Shown: positions 50,395 to 59,757 of the stretch, piece after piece | Layout of the letters: each line of letters begins with the position of its first letter | How positions within the stretch are numbered: the first letter of the stretch is position 1 | From: Amycolatopsis cihanbeyliensis | GTDB lineage: Bacteria > Actinomycetota > Actinomycetes > Mycobacteriales > Pseudonocardiaceae | NCBI RefSeq assembly: GCF_006715045.1 | Contig: NZ_VFML01000001.1 | Coordinates: forward strand, 4,866,501 to 4,930,500 | Direction of reading: 5' to 3' | DNA: 64,000 bases | Position numbers and translations under genes: made by a program | The notes under the pieces: generated by a model | Told to the model about the DNA's origin: nothing | What the model saw: only the letters and a program-made list of their open reading frames with translations | Databases searched by the model: none

Positions 50395-51674
50395 GATCCA
50401 CCCCCGCGCAGGATCCGCTTGCCCTCGGCCGCGATCTTGCGTACCTCGTGCATCGCGTCCGCGGTGCGGGCCCGCTCGAACATGTCGGCGGCGGTGCCGT
50501 GTCGCTCGGCCGCGGCACCGGCCTCCTCGCCACCCCGCTGCGCCTGGGTCACCAGGGTACTGAGCTCGGTGATCTCGGTGACCGCCTCCGCGCTCGCCAC
50601 CCGCAGGTTCACCCGCTCGGCGCGGACCCACTCGGCCCGGCGCCGGTGCCACGCCAGCAAGGAGGGGACGCCCAGCAGCAAGGCGGAGCCGAGCAGCACC
50701 CAGGGCGCCAGCGCGCTGACCCGCTGTCGCAGGTCGAAGGGGGCGGGTTGCGGTCGGCTGAACGCCCGCTCGGTGCTCAGCCGGTCGAACCTGGTCAGCA
50801 CGCTGCCGATCCGGTCGCTCATCGGGCTGCCCTGCCGGAAGCTGGCGTTCTCGAACCGGCCGAAGGCGTAGTCCCGCGCCGAGACCAGCTTGCCCTGATC
50901 CGGCCCGCTGACCGCCACGTCCAGCCAGCGGCCGTGCGCCACCAGCACCACGTCCCGGGGGAACTCCGTGGCCAGCGCGTGCGCGTAGTCGACGAGCGGT
51001 CGCCCGCGATCCAGGGCCGGGAAGGCCGCGACCCGCAGGGTCAGCCCGGTGCGCTGCTCGATCCCCTCCAGCGGCAGCTCCACCGGGTCCGCGCGGCCGG
51101 GGGCGTTGTAGACCCGGGTCTCCCGCAGCCGCGCGGTCAGCGTGGCGAGCTGGTCGCTGGTGGGCGCGATGACCGCGTCGTGCGGGTAGGCCACCCCGGT
51201 GTTGCCGCCCTTGGCGTGCCGGATCAACGACCACAGGCCCTCGGTCACGTCCAGGTACGCGGTCTGCTGCCGCAGCTCGCCGAGATCGGCGGGACCGGCC
51301 GCGACCCCGCCGTAGGAGCGGATGCCGATCCCGGCCACCTCGATCAAGGTGTGCCCGGAACCCTCGGCCCAGTCCCGCAACGGCTGGTAGACCTGCTCGC
51401 GGTACTCCTCGCCGCTGGCGTAGTGCGCGCCCTGCTCGTACGGCCCGGTGTACGGGCTCACCAGCAGCCGCATGTCGGGGGTGAGCTCGGCGCGGATCAG
51501 CTCCTCGTCGAACCGGGCCACCGCGCCCGGCGCGCGGTGGATCCGTTGCTCGGACAACGCCTGCGTGGCGGCGCCGACGTCCAGCTTCGGCGGCAGCTCA
51601 CGCTGCTGCGCCGCCGCCGGGGCCGGGACGAGGACGACCAGCACGGCGACGAGCGCCAGCGCCGTGCGCCTCAT
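50391..51674 (-). CDS. secreted membrane-anchored protein of unknown function
   Basis: This 427-residue protein has an N-terminal signal peptide (to about AAAQQ, residue 24), a large extracellular part of ~320 residues, one membrane helix (APWVLLGSALLLGVPSLLAW) and a helical cytoplasmic tail. It resembles the next gene's product in plan and may hold two TPM-like modules, judged only by pattern (TLRVAAFPALDRGRPLVDYAHALATEF). It is the second gene in a five-gene run. Confidence 0.7.
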   Translation of the reverse strand: MRRTALALVAVLVVLVPAPAAAQQRELPPKLDVGAATQALSEQRIHRAPGAVARFDEELIRAELTPDMRLLVSPYTGPYEQGAHYASGEEYREQVYQPLRDWAEGSGHTLIEVAGIGIRSYGGVAAGPADLGELRQQTAYLDVTEGLWSLIRHAKGGNTGVAYPHDAVIAPTSDQLATLTARLRETRVYNAPGRADPVELPLEGIEQRTGLTLRVAAFPALDRGRPLVDYAHALATEFPRDVVLVAHGRWLDVAVSGPDQGKLVSARDYAFGRFENASFRQGSPMSDRIGSVLTRFDRLSTERAFSRPQPAPFDLRQRVSALAPWVLLGSALLLGVPSLLAWHRRRAEWVRAERVNLRVASAEAVTEITELSTLVTQAQRGGEEAGAAAERHGTAADMFERARTADAMHEVRKIAAEGKRILRGGGS

Positions 51675-52207
51675 GCCCCTTCCACTTCCGGGCCGCGGGT
51701 CAGGAAGATCTCCCGGTCACCGCCGCGGGTGTTCTCCGCGCGGGCGAACCGGAAACCGCAACGCCTGGCCACCGCCGCCGAGGCCGCGTTGCTCTCCGTG
51801 TGCTGGTAGGTGACCTGGTGCAGCCCCAGCGCCCCGAAACCGAATCGCAGCGCCGCACCCAGCCCGGCGACGGCGACACCTCGGCCACGGGCGTCCGGGT
51901 GCACCCACAGCGCGGCTTCCGCGGTGCCCACCGGCAGGTTCAGCTTCTTCAGCCCGACCTCGCCGAGCATCCGCCCGGTGGTCGGCTCCGCGACACACCA
52001 TGAGCAGCGCCGGTCGGCCGCCCATTCCTCGGCCCGCTGGGTGACGTAGTCGCCGGCCGCGGCGAGGGTGCCGATGCGCAGGTCCACGTAGCGCTGGTGC
52101 GCGTCGTCGGCGAATGCCTCCAGCAGGGCAGGCCGGTCGTCCAGTAGTTCGTCAGCGCGTAGCTGGCGCAGGTAGTAGCTACCCGCGTTGATCTCGACCG
52201 GTTCCAC
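51671..52207 (-). CDS. GNAT-family N-acetyltransferase
   Basis: This 178-residue protein has the RimJ/RimL-like GNAT layout: motif A HPDARGRGVAVAGLGAALRF (acetyl-CoA pyrophosphate loop) and the C-terminal TYQHTESNAASAAVARRCGFRF. The substrate is unknown; RimJ-like enzymes acetylate protein N-termini. It is the first gene in the five-gene operon and its stop overlaps the next ATG by four bases. Confidence 0.85.
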   Translation of the reverse strand: MEPVEINAGSYYLRQLRADELLDDRPALLEAFADDAHQRYVDLRIGTLAAAGDYVTQRAEEWAADRRCSWCVAEPTTGRMLGEVGLKKLNLPVGTAEAALWVHPDARGRGVAVAGLGAALRFGFGALGLHQVTYQHTESNAASAAVARRCGFRFARAENTRGGDREIFLTRGPEVEGA

Positions 52208-52261
52208 CCGCGGGAGGATACCGCCGGTCGGTTCGTGGGATGTCTCGTGCCACCGCGAGGT

Positions 52262-52657
52262 TCAGTCGGTCCGCCGACCGGCGAGCAGCCACACCGCCGC
52301 GAGCACGATCCCCACCGGCACGAGCAGCAACAACACCGGAACCCGGGGGATCAGCAGCAGCACGGCCACCAGGGCGATTCCGGCGATCGGCACGGCCGCC
52401 GCGGGCAGCCTGCGCCCCAACCCCCGGGACGGGGGGAACGTGGGCTGGTTCGGCAACACGAACTCCGGCCGCGGCTGTGGAAGGTCGCTGAACAACTCGA
52501 CGACCTCACCGCGGGTGCTCGCGGTGGTGGCGTTGCTGGAGCGCTCGCCGAACTCGGTGACGTTCAGGCGGCCGGTCCGCATGTGCTCGGCGAGCGCGTC
52601 GAGAGTTTCCTGGCGCTCGTCGTCGCTGAGCCGGAGGTGGGGCTGGTCGGCGCGCAC
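52262..52657 (-). CDS. DUF1707 membrane protein
   Basis: This 131-residue protein has an N-terminal DUF1707 domain: LRLSDDERQETLDALAEHMRTGRLNVTEFGERSS, which forms a short helical unit found only in actinobacteria. Two membrane helices follow (about 88-104 and 108-125). It is next to a paralogue. DUF1707 is thought to be a small SHOCT-like protein-interaction module. Start is a GTG at 52657. Confidence 0.8.
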   Translation of the reverse strand: MRADQPHLRLSDDERQETLDALAEHMRTGRLNVTEFGERSSNATTASTRGEVVELFSDLPQPRPEFVLPNQPTFPPSRGLGRRLPAAAVPIAGIALVAVLLLIPRVPVLLLLVPVGIVLAAVWLLAGRRTD

Positions 52658-52666
52658 ACCATGATC

Positions 52667-53152
52667 CTACGGCTGGTGCCGGGGTGAGCCGTGCCAGCGC
52701 CGCCTGCCGCAGCCCGCGCCGTCCGCCCAGTCCTGCCCCCACAACCCGCTGCCGATCGCCGTGACCACGGCGGGCAGCAGGAACCACCACCACCAGCCAC
52801 CGGTGGCGAAGAACAGCACCATCCCGACGATCGCGCTGACCGGGACGGCGCTCGCGGCGAGCCGCTGCGGAAGTGGCCGGTCCGCCCAGGAACCGCCGCG
52901 GGCGGCGGGCTCCCTCGATGACTCCCTCGATGACGATGTGCTCGGCTCCGCCTGGCCCGGATGCGGCGCGGGCAGGTCGGCGAAGACCTCGGTGAGCTCG
53001 CCCGCGGTCCTGGCCGTGGTGACCCGGGCCGAACGGTCGCCGTACTCGTCCACGTCGAGCCGGCCCTCGCTCAGGTGCGCCCCCAGCGCCCGCATCGCGG
53101 ACTCGCGGTCGGCGTCGCCGATCCGCAGCTCGGGCGAGGTGTGGTCGGTCAC
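52667..53152 (-). CDS. DUF1707 membrane protein, second copy
   Basis: This 161-residue protein has the same layout as its neighbour: an N-terminal DUF1707 domain (LRIGDADRESAMRALGAHLSEGRLDVDEYGDRSA), a Ser/Pro-rich linker, and two membrane helices, the second with a run of Trp. A very basic tail follows. The two genes lie in tandem on the reverse strand 9 bases apart. They probably arose by duplication. Confidence 0.8.
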   Translation of the reverse strand: MTDHTSPELRIGDADRESAMRALGAHLSEGRLDVDEYGDRSARVTTARTAGELTEVFADLPAPHPGQAEPSTSSSRESSREPAARGGSWADRPLPQRLAASAVPVSAIVGMVLFFATGGWWWWFLLPAVVTAIGSGLWGQDWADGAGCGRRRWHGSPRHQP

Positions 53153-53214
53153 CCCCCGATGGTAGGTCCGATCGTGCTCGGGTGGCCGCCGTAGCCGAGA
53201 ATTTCTTGGCCTTT

Positions 53215-55011
53215 TCAGCCGTCCTTCAGCTCCAGCAGCACGGCGCCCTGGCTCACCGCGGAGCCGACCTCGACCGTGAGCCCGGTGACCGTGCCCGCCC
53301 TGTGCGCCGTGACCGGGTTCTCCATCTTCATCGCCTCGAGCACCACGACCAGCTCACCGGCCTCGACCCGCTGGCCCTCCTCGACCCCGAGCTTGACGAT
53401 GGTGCCCTGCATCGGCGCGGTGACGGCGTCCCCGCTGACGGCGGTCTTCTGCCCGCCGGCCCGCTTGCGCGGCTTGGCCTTGGTCGCGCCGTTGCCGTTG
53501 CCGCCGAGGGCCAGGTCACCGGGCAGGGAGACCTCCAGCCTGCGCCCACCGACCTCGACGATCACCTGCCTGCGCGCGTCGGCCTCCTCCGCGCCGGCCT
53601 CGTCCTGGCCGGTGTACGGCTCGATCCGGTTGTCGAACTCGGTCTCGATCCAGCGGGTGTGCACGGCGAAGCCGTCCTCGTCCCCGACGAACATCGGGTC
53701 CCGCACGACCACCCGGTGGAACGGCAGCACGGTGGCCAGCCCCTCGGCGACCATCTCGTCCAGCGCGCGGCGGCTGCGTTCCAGCGCCTGCCTGCGATCG
53801 GCGCCGGTGACGATCAGCTTGGCCAGCATGGAGTCGAACTGGCCGCCGATCACGCTGCCGGTCTGCACGCCCGAGTCCACCCGGATGCCGGGGCCCTCGG
53901 GGAACACCAGGCTGGTGACCGTGCCGGGGGCGGGCAGGAAGTTGCGGCCCGCGTCCTCCCCGTTGATCCGGAACTCGATGGAGTGCCCGCGCGGGGTGGG
54001 GTCCGCGGTGAACGGCAGCACCCCGCCCTCGGCGATCCGGAACTGCTCGCGCACCAGGTCGATGCCGGTGGTCTCCTCGGAGACCGGGTGCTCCACCTGC
54101 AGCCGGGTGTTCACCTCGAGGAAGGAGATGGTGCCGTCCACGCCGACCAGGTACTCCACCGTGCCCGCGCCGTAGTAGCCGGCCTGCTTGCAGATCGCCT
54201 TGGCCGACTCGTGGATGGTGGTGCGCTGCTGCTCGCTGAGGAACGGCGCCGGGGCCTCCTCGACCAGCTTCTGGTGCCTGCGTTGCAGCGAGCAGTCCCG
54301 CGTGCCGACCACCACGGCGTTACCGTGCATATCGGCGAGTACCTGCGCCTCGACGTGCCGCGGGCGGTCCAGGTAGCGCTCCACGAAGCACTCGCCCCTG
54401 CCGAAGGCCGCCACCGCCTCGCGGGTGGCCGACTCGAACAGCTCGGGGATCTCCTCCTTGGTGCGGGCCACCTTGAGACCCCTGCCGCCACCGCCGAACG
54501 CGGCCTTGATCGCCACCGGCAGGCCGTGCTCCTCGGCGAAGGCGACGACCTCATCGGCGTTCTCCGCCGGGTCCTTGGTGCCGGGCACCAGCGGGGCGCC
54601 CGCCTTCAGCGCGAGGTGCCGCGCGGTCACCTTGTCCCCGAGGTCCCTGATCGCCTGGGGGCTCGGCCCGATCCAGGTCAGGCCCGCGTCCAGCACCGCC
54701 TGGGCGAAGTCGGCGTTCTCGGAGAGGAAGCCGTAGCCGGGGTGCACCGAGTCCGCGCCCGCGCGCTTGGCGACGTCGAGCAGCTTGTCGAAGACCAGGT
54801 AGCTCTCGGCCGCGGTGCCGCCGCCCAGCGCGAAGGCCTCGTCGGCGAGCCGGACGTGTGGGGCGTCCCGGTCCGGGTCGGCGTAGACCGCGACCGTGCC
54901 GAGGCCGGCGTCCCTGGCCGCCCGGATCACCCGTACGGCGATCTCTCCGCGGTTCGCGATGAGCACCTTCGTGACCGGTCCGCCTTGCGTGGCCTTGGCT
55001 GGTTCGGGCAC
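53215..55011 (-). CDS. accA3: acyl-CoA carboxylase alpha subunit (biotin carboxylase/BCCP)
   Basis: This 598-residue protein joins a biotin carboxylase to a biotin carrier. The ATP-grasp domain has [23 protein letters not shown], and [14 protein letters not shown]. The C-terminal BCCP has EAMKMENP, with the biotinylated Lys at about 562. It feeds carboxyl groups to partner AccD subunits making malonyl-CoA or methylmalonyl-CoA. I start at the GTG at 55011 with GGAGG upstream. No accD or accE gene is in the window. Maf nearby parallels the Rv3282-Rv3285 arrangement of mycobacteria. Confidence 0.93.
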   Translation of the reverse strand: MPEPAKATQGGPVTKVLIANRGEIAVRVIRAARDAGLGTVAVYADPDRDAPHVRLADEAFALGGGTAAESYLVFDKLLDVAKRAGADSVHPGYGFLSENADFAQAVLDAGLTWIGPSPQAIRDLGDKVTARHLALKAGAPLVPGTKDPAENADEVVAFAEEHGLPVAIKAAFGGGGRGLKVARTKEEIPELFESATREAVAAFGRGECFVERYLDRPRHVEAQVLADMHGNAVVVGTRDCSLQRRHQKLVEEAPAPFLSEQQRTTIHESAKAICKQAGYYGAGTVEYLVGVDGTISFLEVNTRLQVEHPVSEETTGIDLVREQFRIAEGGVLPFTADPTPRGHSIEFRINGEDAGRNFLPAPGTVTSLVFPEGPGIRVDSGVQTGSVIGGQFDSMLAKLIVTGADRRQALERSRRALDEMVAEGLATVLPFHRVVVRDPMFVGDEDGFAVHTRWIETEFDNRIEPYTGQDEAGAEEADARRQVIVEVGGRRLEVSLPGDLALGGNGNGATKAKPRKRAGGQKTAVSGDAVTAPMQGTIVKLGVEEGQRVEAGELVVVLEAMKMENPVTAHRAGTVTGLTVEVGSAVSQGAVLLELKDG

Positions 55012-55132
55012 GCCTGCCTCCTGTTCGTGAATCTCCGGCCTCGACTCGCCGGTGCGCCCTTGCTCCGGTGAGCCTCGCAGCAGTTTACGGACAGAAGTGC
55101 CGGTTTGTGCCCGCACTGTGATGAGAGGCGGC

Positions 55133-55483
55133 TCACCCGGTGGCGGCGCCGTGCCGCAGCTCCTCGGGCAACTCGGTGTCCAGCAGGATGGCCTCGTAGG
55201 GCTGGGCCTCGTAGATCCGGCTCAGCTCCTCGCTGCGCACCAGCACCCATGGCTGGTGCGCACCGCAGCAGCGCACCAGCCGGTCCAGTGCGGAGTAGGC
55301 CAGCAGCGCGAGCTTGCCGTCCTCGGTGCGGCGCAGCTCGGCCGCCATCGTGCGGTCGCCGTTGCCGGTGGCGTACTGCCCGCACGGGACGTAGACCATC
55401 GGCGGGAAGCCGGGTGGCACGGGTCGCGGCGTGCCGGGGTTGCTCGCAGCGTTCGTGTTGCTCGGTGTGTTCGCGTTGCTCAC
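55133..55483 (-). CDS. SAV_915 family protein
   Basis: This 116-residue protein matches the SAV_915/SseB-like small family of actinobacteria: [31 protein letters not shown]. It starts with a low-complexity N-terminal stretch of Asn/Thr/Ser/Pro, unusual in this genome. Function is unknown. It diverges from a gene at 55551 by 67 bases, so the two share an intergenic promoter region. Confidence 0.75.
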   Translation of the reverse strand: MSNANTPSNTNAASNPGTPRPVPPGFPPMVYVPCGQYATGNGDRTMAAELRRTEDGKLALLAYSALDRLVRCCGAHQPWVLVRSEELSRIYEAQPYEAILLDTELPEELRHGAATG

Positions 55484-55550
55484 AGGAACAACATAGTCGG
55501 GTACGTTGAGCTACCTCGCCGGGTGGTCCGGTTCGATTTACCCTGATCAT

Positions 55551-56258
55551 GTGAGCACCCCGCAGCGGCCCCGAGCATCCCGCTCCGTGCTGCTGACGGT
55601 CCTGCTGGCCGCCGTGGTGACGGCGGGCGCGCTGGTGACGGCGGTGCTGCTGCGGCCGCGGGCGACCCCGCCCGCCGCCGAGGAGCCCGTGCGCGGTCCC
55701 AGCACCGCGGCGCGGGAGTGCGGGGACGGTGCCTGCCGCGAACTGGCCTCGGCGCGGGTGCACGGCACCGAGGTCGCGCTGCTGGCCGGGGAGAACGGTC
55801 GCTCGGCACGGGTGCGGGTCGGCGGTCCCGGCTCGGACACGGTCCTGGAGACCAGGATCACCTCGATGGGTGCCCGGCTGGACGGGGACTCGCTGGACTG
55901 TGTCGCCGCCGCGACCTCGGTCTGCCTGGTGCGCGGGTCGGTGGACGGTGCGGAGATCGGTGAGGTGCTGGTGTCCAGGGGAGACGGCTGGCGGCAGGCG
56001 GAGCGGCCGTACTTCTCCGACGCCGGGCTCATCGTGCTGGACGATGTGACCGGCAGCGGGGAACCGGAGGTCGTGGTCGTCCAGCACATCTGCGCCCAGT
56101 CCGGCTCGGCGGCCTGCCGGGTGCGCCCGGTGCGTGCCGAGGTCTTCGGCCTCGGCGGGGAGCAGTACGGCTGCACCGGCAGCTACACCGCCCCCGGCCA
56201 CATCCGCGGCTGGCCGGACGTCCAGGTCTCCCCCCGCCAGCTCCGCCCCTGCCGGTAG
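55551..56258 (+). CDS. membrane-anchored extracellular protein
   Basis: This 235-residue protein has an N-terminal membrane helix (about 14-37) and an extracellular domain of strands with six conserved-looking Cys (ECGDGAC, DCVAAATSVC, QHICAQSGSAACR, YGCTGS). An EF-like VLDDVTGSGEPEVVVV loop recalls FG-GAP/VCBS beta-propeller blades. GTG start at 55551; no strong SD. Function unknown. The 81-bp repeat copy 2 begins two bases after its stop. Confidence 0.7.
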   Translation: MSTPQRPRASRSVLLTVLLAAVVTAGALVTAVLLRPRATPPAAEEPVRGPSTAARECGDGACRELASARVHGTEVALLAGENGRSARVRVGGPGSDTVLETRITSMGARLDGDSLDCVAAATSVCLVRGSVDGAEIGEVLVSRGDGWRQAERPYFSDAGLIVLDDVTGSGEPEVVVVQHICAQSGSAACRVRPVRAEVFGLGGEQYGCTGSYTAPGHIRGWPDVQVSPRQLRPCR

Positions 56259-56260
56259 GC

Positions 56261-56341
56261 CCCTGAACGTGGCTTTCGAGACGTTGAGCGTCCCAATAGT
56301 GCCGTTCGCGTCATCTGGCGTCCTGAACGCCACGTTCAGGG
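56261..56341. repeat. 81-bp palindrome-ended repeat, copy 2
   Basis: The element has the same 13-bp ends (CCCTGAACGTGGC / GCCACGTTCAGGG) and total length as copy 1, with the central 40 bases inverted relative to it. It lies between the stop at 56258 and the convergent ABC permease stop at 56374, where a hairpin could end both transcripts. Confidence 0.85.
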
Positions 56342-56373
56342 CCTTTCCGCCGGGGTGGGGATGGTGTCCGGGG

Positions 56374-57159
56374 TCACCGGCTGAACTCGCGGTTGAACAA
56401 CTTCTTGGACCAGGCGTAGCCGCCGGCGGCGATGACGAGGCACCAGCCAAGAGCCAGTACCGCGTTGTTCCCGATCGGCGTGCCCATCAGCAGGCCGCGC
56501 AGGGTCTCGATGATCGGCGTGAACGGCTGGTAGTCGGCGAACCAGCGCACCCCGTCCGGCATGGACTCGGTGGGAACGAAGCCGCTGCCGAGGAACGGCA
56601 GGAAGATCAGCGGCATGGGCAGGTTGCTCGCGGTCTCGACGCTCTTGCTCACCTGGCCGAGTGCCACCGAGAGCCAGACGAGTGCGAACGTCACGGCGGC
56701 GAGGACACCGGCCACGGCGAACCACTCGCCCAGGCTCGCGGAGGGCCGGAAGCCGACCAGCAGCGCCACGCCGACCACGATCGCCAGGCTGATCGCGGCC
56801 TGGATCATGCTGCCGAGAACGTGCCCGGTCAGTACCGACACGCGGGCGATGGCCATGGTGCGGAAGCGGGCGATGATCCCCTCGGCCAGGTCCATCGCGA
56901 CCGAGATCGACGTCCCCTGGACCACCGCGGTCACGGTCATCAGGATGATCGCCGGTGCGACGTAGTTGACGTACTCCGCGCGCCCGCCGGACGCGCCGCC
57001 GATCCCGGCACCGAGCGTGCCGCCGAAGACGTAGACGAACAGCAGCAGGAAGACGATCGGCATGCCGACGAGCATCACCGTCATCGACGGGTACCGGAGC
57101 ATGTGCCTGAGGTTGCGCCGCAGCATCGTCACCGAGTCGGTCAGGGCGAGGGTCGTCAT
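56374..57159 (-). CDS. ABC-2 type transporter permease
   Basis: This 261-residue permease has six membrane helices in the DrrB layout, with the LALGWCLVIAAGGYAWSKKLF end typical of ABC-2 family members. It pairs with the ATPase encoded upstream, with an ATGA overlap. The substrate is unknown; drug or lipid export is typical. Confidence 0.88.
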   Translation of the reverse strand: MTTLALTDSVTMLRRNLRHMLRYPSMTVMLVGMPIVFLLLFVYVFGGTLGAGIGGASGGRAEYVNYVAPAIILMTVTAVVQGTSISVAMDLAEGIIARFRTMAIARVSVLTGHVLGSMIQAAISLAIVVGVALLVGFRPSASLGEWFAVAGVLAAVTFALVWLSVALGQVSKSVETASNLPMPLIFLPFLGSGFVPTESMPDGVRWFADYQPFTPIIETLRGLLMGTPIGNNAVLALGWCLVIAAGGYAWSKKLFNREFSR

Positions 57160-58115
57160 CGGGTGGTCACCTTCTCGTGTTGGGGCTTGCCGGTGAGGGC
57201 GAGGAAGACGTCGTCGAGGTCGGGGGTGTGCACGGCCAGCTCGTCCACGTCGATCGACTCGCCGTCGAGCCGGTCGAGCAACCCCTTCAGCGACCGGAGG
57301 CTGCCGTCGTTCGGCACCCGCAGGGTGAGCGCGTCGTCGTCACGGGACACCCGGCCGAGCACGTGCGCCGCCGACTCGAGCCGGTGCGTGTCGGTGAACC
57401 GGAGGCTGACGTGGCCGCCGGGGATGCGGCGCTTCAGCTCGTCCGCGGTGCCCTCGGCGACGAGCCGCCCGTGGTCGAGGACTCCGATCCGGTCGGCGAG
57501 CTCGTCGGCCTCCTCGAGGTACTGCGTGGTCAGCAGGATGGTGACGCCGCCGGCCACGAGCTCGCGCACGATCTGCCACATGCCGCGGCGGCTGCGCGGG
57601 TCGAGGCCGGTGGTCGGCTCGTCGAGGAAGATCACCCGCGGGCTGCCGACCAGGGTCATCGCGAGGTCGAGTCGCCGCCGCATGCCCCCGGAGTACGTCG
57701 CCGCCGGTTTCCTGCCCGCCTCGACCAGGTCGAACTGTTCGAGTAACTCGGCGGTCCGCCTGCGGCCCCGCTCCCGGCCGAGGTGGTGCAGGTCGGCCAT
57801 CAGGATCAGGTTCTCCTCGCCGGTGAGCAGGTTGTCCACCGCCGAGAACTGTCCGGTGACGCCGATCGCGGCACGGACCGCGTCGGGTTCGGTGGCCAGG
57901 TCGTGACCGGAGATCCGGGCGTCACCGTCATCCGAACTGATCAAAGTGGACAGTATCTTGACCGCGGTGGTCTTCCCGGCGCCGTTGGCGCCGAGCAACG
58001 CGTACACGGTTCCGCGCGGGACGCGGAGGTCGATCCCGTCGAGCACGAGGTGGTCACCGAACGACTTGCGCAGCCCGGTCGCCACGATCCCCGGGTGGGA
58101 CGGTGTGGTAGCCAT
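57156..58115 (-). CDS. ABC transporter ATP-binding protein (DrrA-like)
   Basis: This 319-residue ATPase has Walker A (GANGAGKTT), signature YSGGMRRRLDLAM, Walker B (VIFLDEPTTGLD) and the DrrA C-terminal extension. I choose the ATG at 58115, with GGAAGG six bases upstream; the ATG at 58139, which abuts the previous stop, has no such signal. It powers the ABC-2 permease and probably exports a compound in response to the ribbon-helix-helix regulator nearby. Confidence 0.92.
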   Translation of the reverse strand: MATTPSHPGIVATGLRKSFGDHLVLDGIDLRVPRGTVYALLGANGAGKTTAVKILSTLISSDDGDARISGHDLATEPDAVRAAIGVTGQFSAVDNLLTGEENLILMADLHHLGRERGRRRTAELLEQFDLVEAGRKPAATYSGGMRRRLDLAMTLVGSPRVIFLDEPTTGLDPRSRRGMWQIVRELVAGGVTILLTTQYLEEADELADRIGVLDHGRLVAEGTADELKRRIPGGHVSLRFTDTHRLESAAHVLGRVSRDDDALTLRVPNDGSLRSLKGLLDRLDGESIDVDELAVHTPDLDDVFLALTGKPQHEKVTTR

Positions 58116-58139
58116 TGCGTTTCCTTCCGAAGTGGACAT

Positions 58140-58931
58140 TCAGGAGCGGTGGATGGTGATGTCGCCGAACGAGGTGTTGGCGCGCACCTCGACGGTGTCC
58201 TCGGAGGCATCCGGCTCGGCGGCGGCCTCCAGCGAGTTGCGCACCCGCCCGTATCCGGTGTGGACGTCGAGCCAGGCGGCGGTGCGCTCGGCGATACCGA
58301 CCTCGACATCGCCCATCGCGGTCTTCGCCACCACCGCACCGCGCACCACCTCGCCGACCCGGATGCGGCCGTGGCTCGTCTTCACCTCGCCGCCCGCGGC
58401 GGAGTGGTCGATGGAGATGTCCCCGTTGGAGTTCTTGGCCACGGTGGTGCCGGTGACCTCGCCGACCTGCACCCGCCCGGAGCCGGTGCTGATATCCGCG
58501 TTGCCGTCGACCGCCTCCGCCGCGACGTCCCCGGCCCCGGTGTGCACGCGCAGCTCTCCGGTGCGGTCGAGTCGGATGTGCCCGGTGCCGGACTTGTACC
58601 GGAGCTCCCCGAGGCGACCGGTGCTGCCGAGGTCGCCGAGCTGCGCGCTGCCCTCCACCCGCGACCCGGAGGGAAGCTCGATGGTGATGTCGACCGACCG
58701 GGTCTTGTTGGAGAAGTCGAAGGGACGGATCTTCGGAGCTTTGACCTGCAACGTGCCGTTCGCGTACTCGACGCGAACCTGCCGCGCCGCCTTGACGTCG
58801 GACTCGTCGGAGTCGTCGGACGGGCGCACGTCGACAACGGTGTCGGCCCGGTCGCTCGCGACGATCCGTACGTGGCCCACGGCGAGCTCGATCGCGACGG
58901 AGATCGGTTCGGGTGTGTCGAAAGTAGGCAT
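58140..58931 (-). CDS. DUF4097 beta-helix protein
   Basis: This 263-residue protein is almost wholly short beta strands with repeats (DGNADISTGSGRVQVGEV, GDVEVGIAERTAAW) that recall the right-handed helix of DUF4097 family members. It has no signal peptide, so it should act in the cytoplasm. Its gene is next to an RHH protein and an ABC transporter in the same direction, a recurring actinobacterial gene group. Confidence 0.82.
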   Translation of the reverse strand: MPTFDTPEPISVAIELAVGHVRIVASDRADTVVDVRPSDDSDESDVKAARQVRVEYANGTLQVKAPKIRPFDFSNKTRSVDITIELPSGSRVEGSAQLGDLGSTGRLGELRYKSGTGHIRLDRTGELRVHTGAGDVAAEAVDGNADISTGSGRVQVGEVTGTTVAKNSNGDISIDHSAAGGEVKTSHGRIRVGEVVRGAVVAKTAMGDVEVGIAERTAAWLDVHTGYGRVRNSLEAAAEPDASEDTVEVRANTSFGDITIHRS

Positions 58932-59015
58932 AGTTGTCCCCTCCTCAGGGGTTGATCAGGAATCCCCGCAGGTCGGGGGATGAATGAGGAAACGCGGGTT
59001 TCGTGTCCGGTGCGG

Positions 59016-59555
59016 CTAGCGCACCCAGCCGGTGTAACGCTGCGGGGCCCGCTTGCCGGGCCGTTCCGGGCGGGGAGCGCGGTCCTGGCTCCGCAGCGCG
59101 GACGAGGCCGCCCGCACCAGCCACGCGTTGACCGAGCGCCCCTCCTTGCCAGCCGCCTCCTCGACCGCGGTCTTGAGATGTTCGGGCAGCCGGAGGTTGA
59201 GCCGCACCATGGCGCCCTCCTCGGTGCTCGGTGCCGCGCCCTCGGGTGCCGCCGCGCCGGTGTCACCGATATCGGCGGCACTCTCGGCGCCGTCCCCGGG
59301 TGATCGGTCGGCCGGCGGCGGCTGCACGACGAAATCCGGGTCACGGCCCCGCAGGCGCAGCTCGATCGACCCCGGAGCCAGTTCGCGGGTGATCTCGTCG
59401 GCCGCGTGGGAAAGCGCCTCCAGCAACGTCATCCGAATCGCCGACTCCAGTGATCCGGCCAGGCGCTCGATCAGCTCCCGGGCCTCGTCACCGCCGGTCT
59501 CGGCGAGGGTGGCGAGCTCGCGGCCGAGGTTCTCCACATGGGGCGTCAGATCCAT
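59016..59555 (-). CDS. ribbon-helix-helix regulator (HicB/Arc-type)
   Basis: This 179-residue protein starts at the ATG at 59555. A helical N-terminal region (about 1-65) and an Ala/Pro/Glu-rich linker precede an RHH DNA-binding motif (about 115-155): MVRLNLRLPEHLKTAVEEAAGKEGRSVNAWLVRAASSAL. The tail is very basic. It is the first gene of the DUF4097/ABC cluster and probably binds the palindromic site upstream, repressing its own operon. Confidence 0.85.
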   Translation of the reverse strand: MDLTPHVENLGRELATLAETGGDEARELIERLAGSLESAIRMTLLEALSHAADEITRELAPGSIELRLRGRDPDFVVQPPPADRSPGDGAESAADIGDTGAAAPEGAAPSTEEGAMVRLNLRLPEHLKTAVEEAAGKEGRSVNAWLVRAASSALRSQDRAPRPERPGKRAPQRYTGWVR

Positions 59556-59563
59556 GGCACCAC

Positions 59564-59636
59564 TATGGCACACATATGGCACCTACGCCAGCCAGGTTGG
59601 CTCAGAGAGGTGCCACACGTGTGCCATATGTGTGCC
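59564..59636. promoter_or_regulatory. operator with repeated TGGCACACATATGGCA-type half sites
   Basis: TATGGCACACATATGGCACC (59564-59583) is repeated in inverted form in GTGCCACACGTGTGCCATA and its TGTGTGCC end (59610-59636). Each part contains a GGCACACATATGG-like unit. The array lies 9 to 81 bases before the RHH gene start, so it should contain that gene's promoter and operators. Multiple short, evenly spaced units are typical for RHH proteins. Confidence 0.75.
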
Positions 59637-59653
59637 GCGTGAGGTACGTGGAT

Positions 59654-59750
59654 GGCCAACACGCCTGCATGAGCGGCCAACACGCTTCGCCGGGCGTGTT
59701 GGCCGCTCACGTAGGCGAGTTTGCTGCCTGCGTAGGCGAGTTGGCCGTCG
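59654..59750. repeat. 21-bp-period repeat, locus 4
   Basis: Two units (59654, 59675) are in the GGCCAACACGC orientation and three in the inverse (59694, 59715, 59736). An 11-bp perfect inverted repeat (59675-59685 with 59694-59704) forms a hairpin at the switch. It ends eight bases from the symporter stop. Confidence 0.75.
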
Positions 59751-59757
59751 GCGACGG

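Noticed and set aside
54927..56450. A 507-codon reverse-strand open frame over SAV_915 and its divergent neighbour
   Set aside because: It crosses two genes on both strands and an 81-bp repeat; composition is that of a shadow frame.
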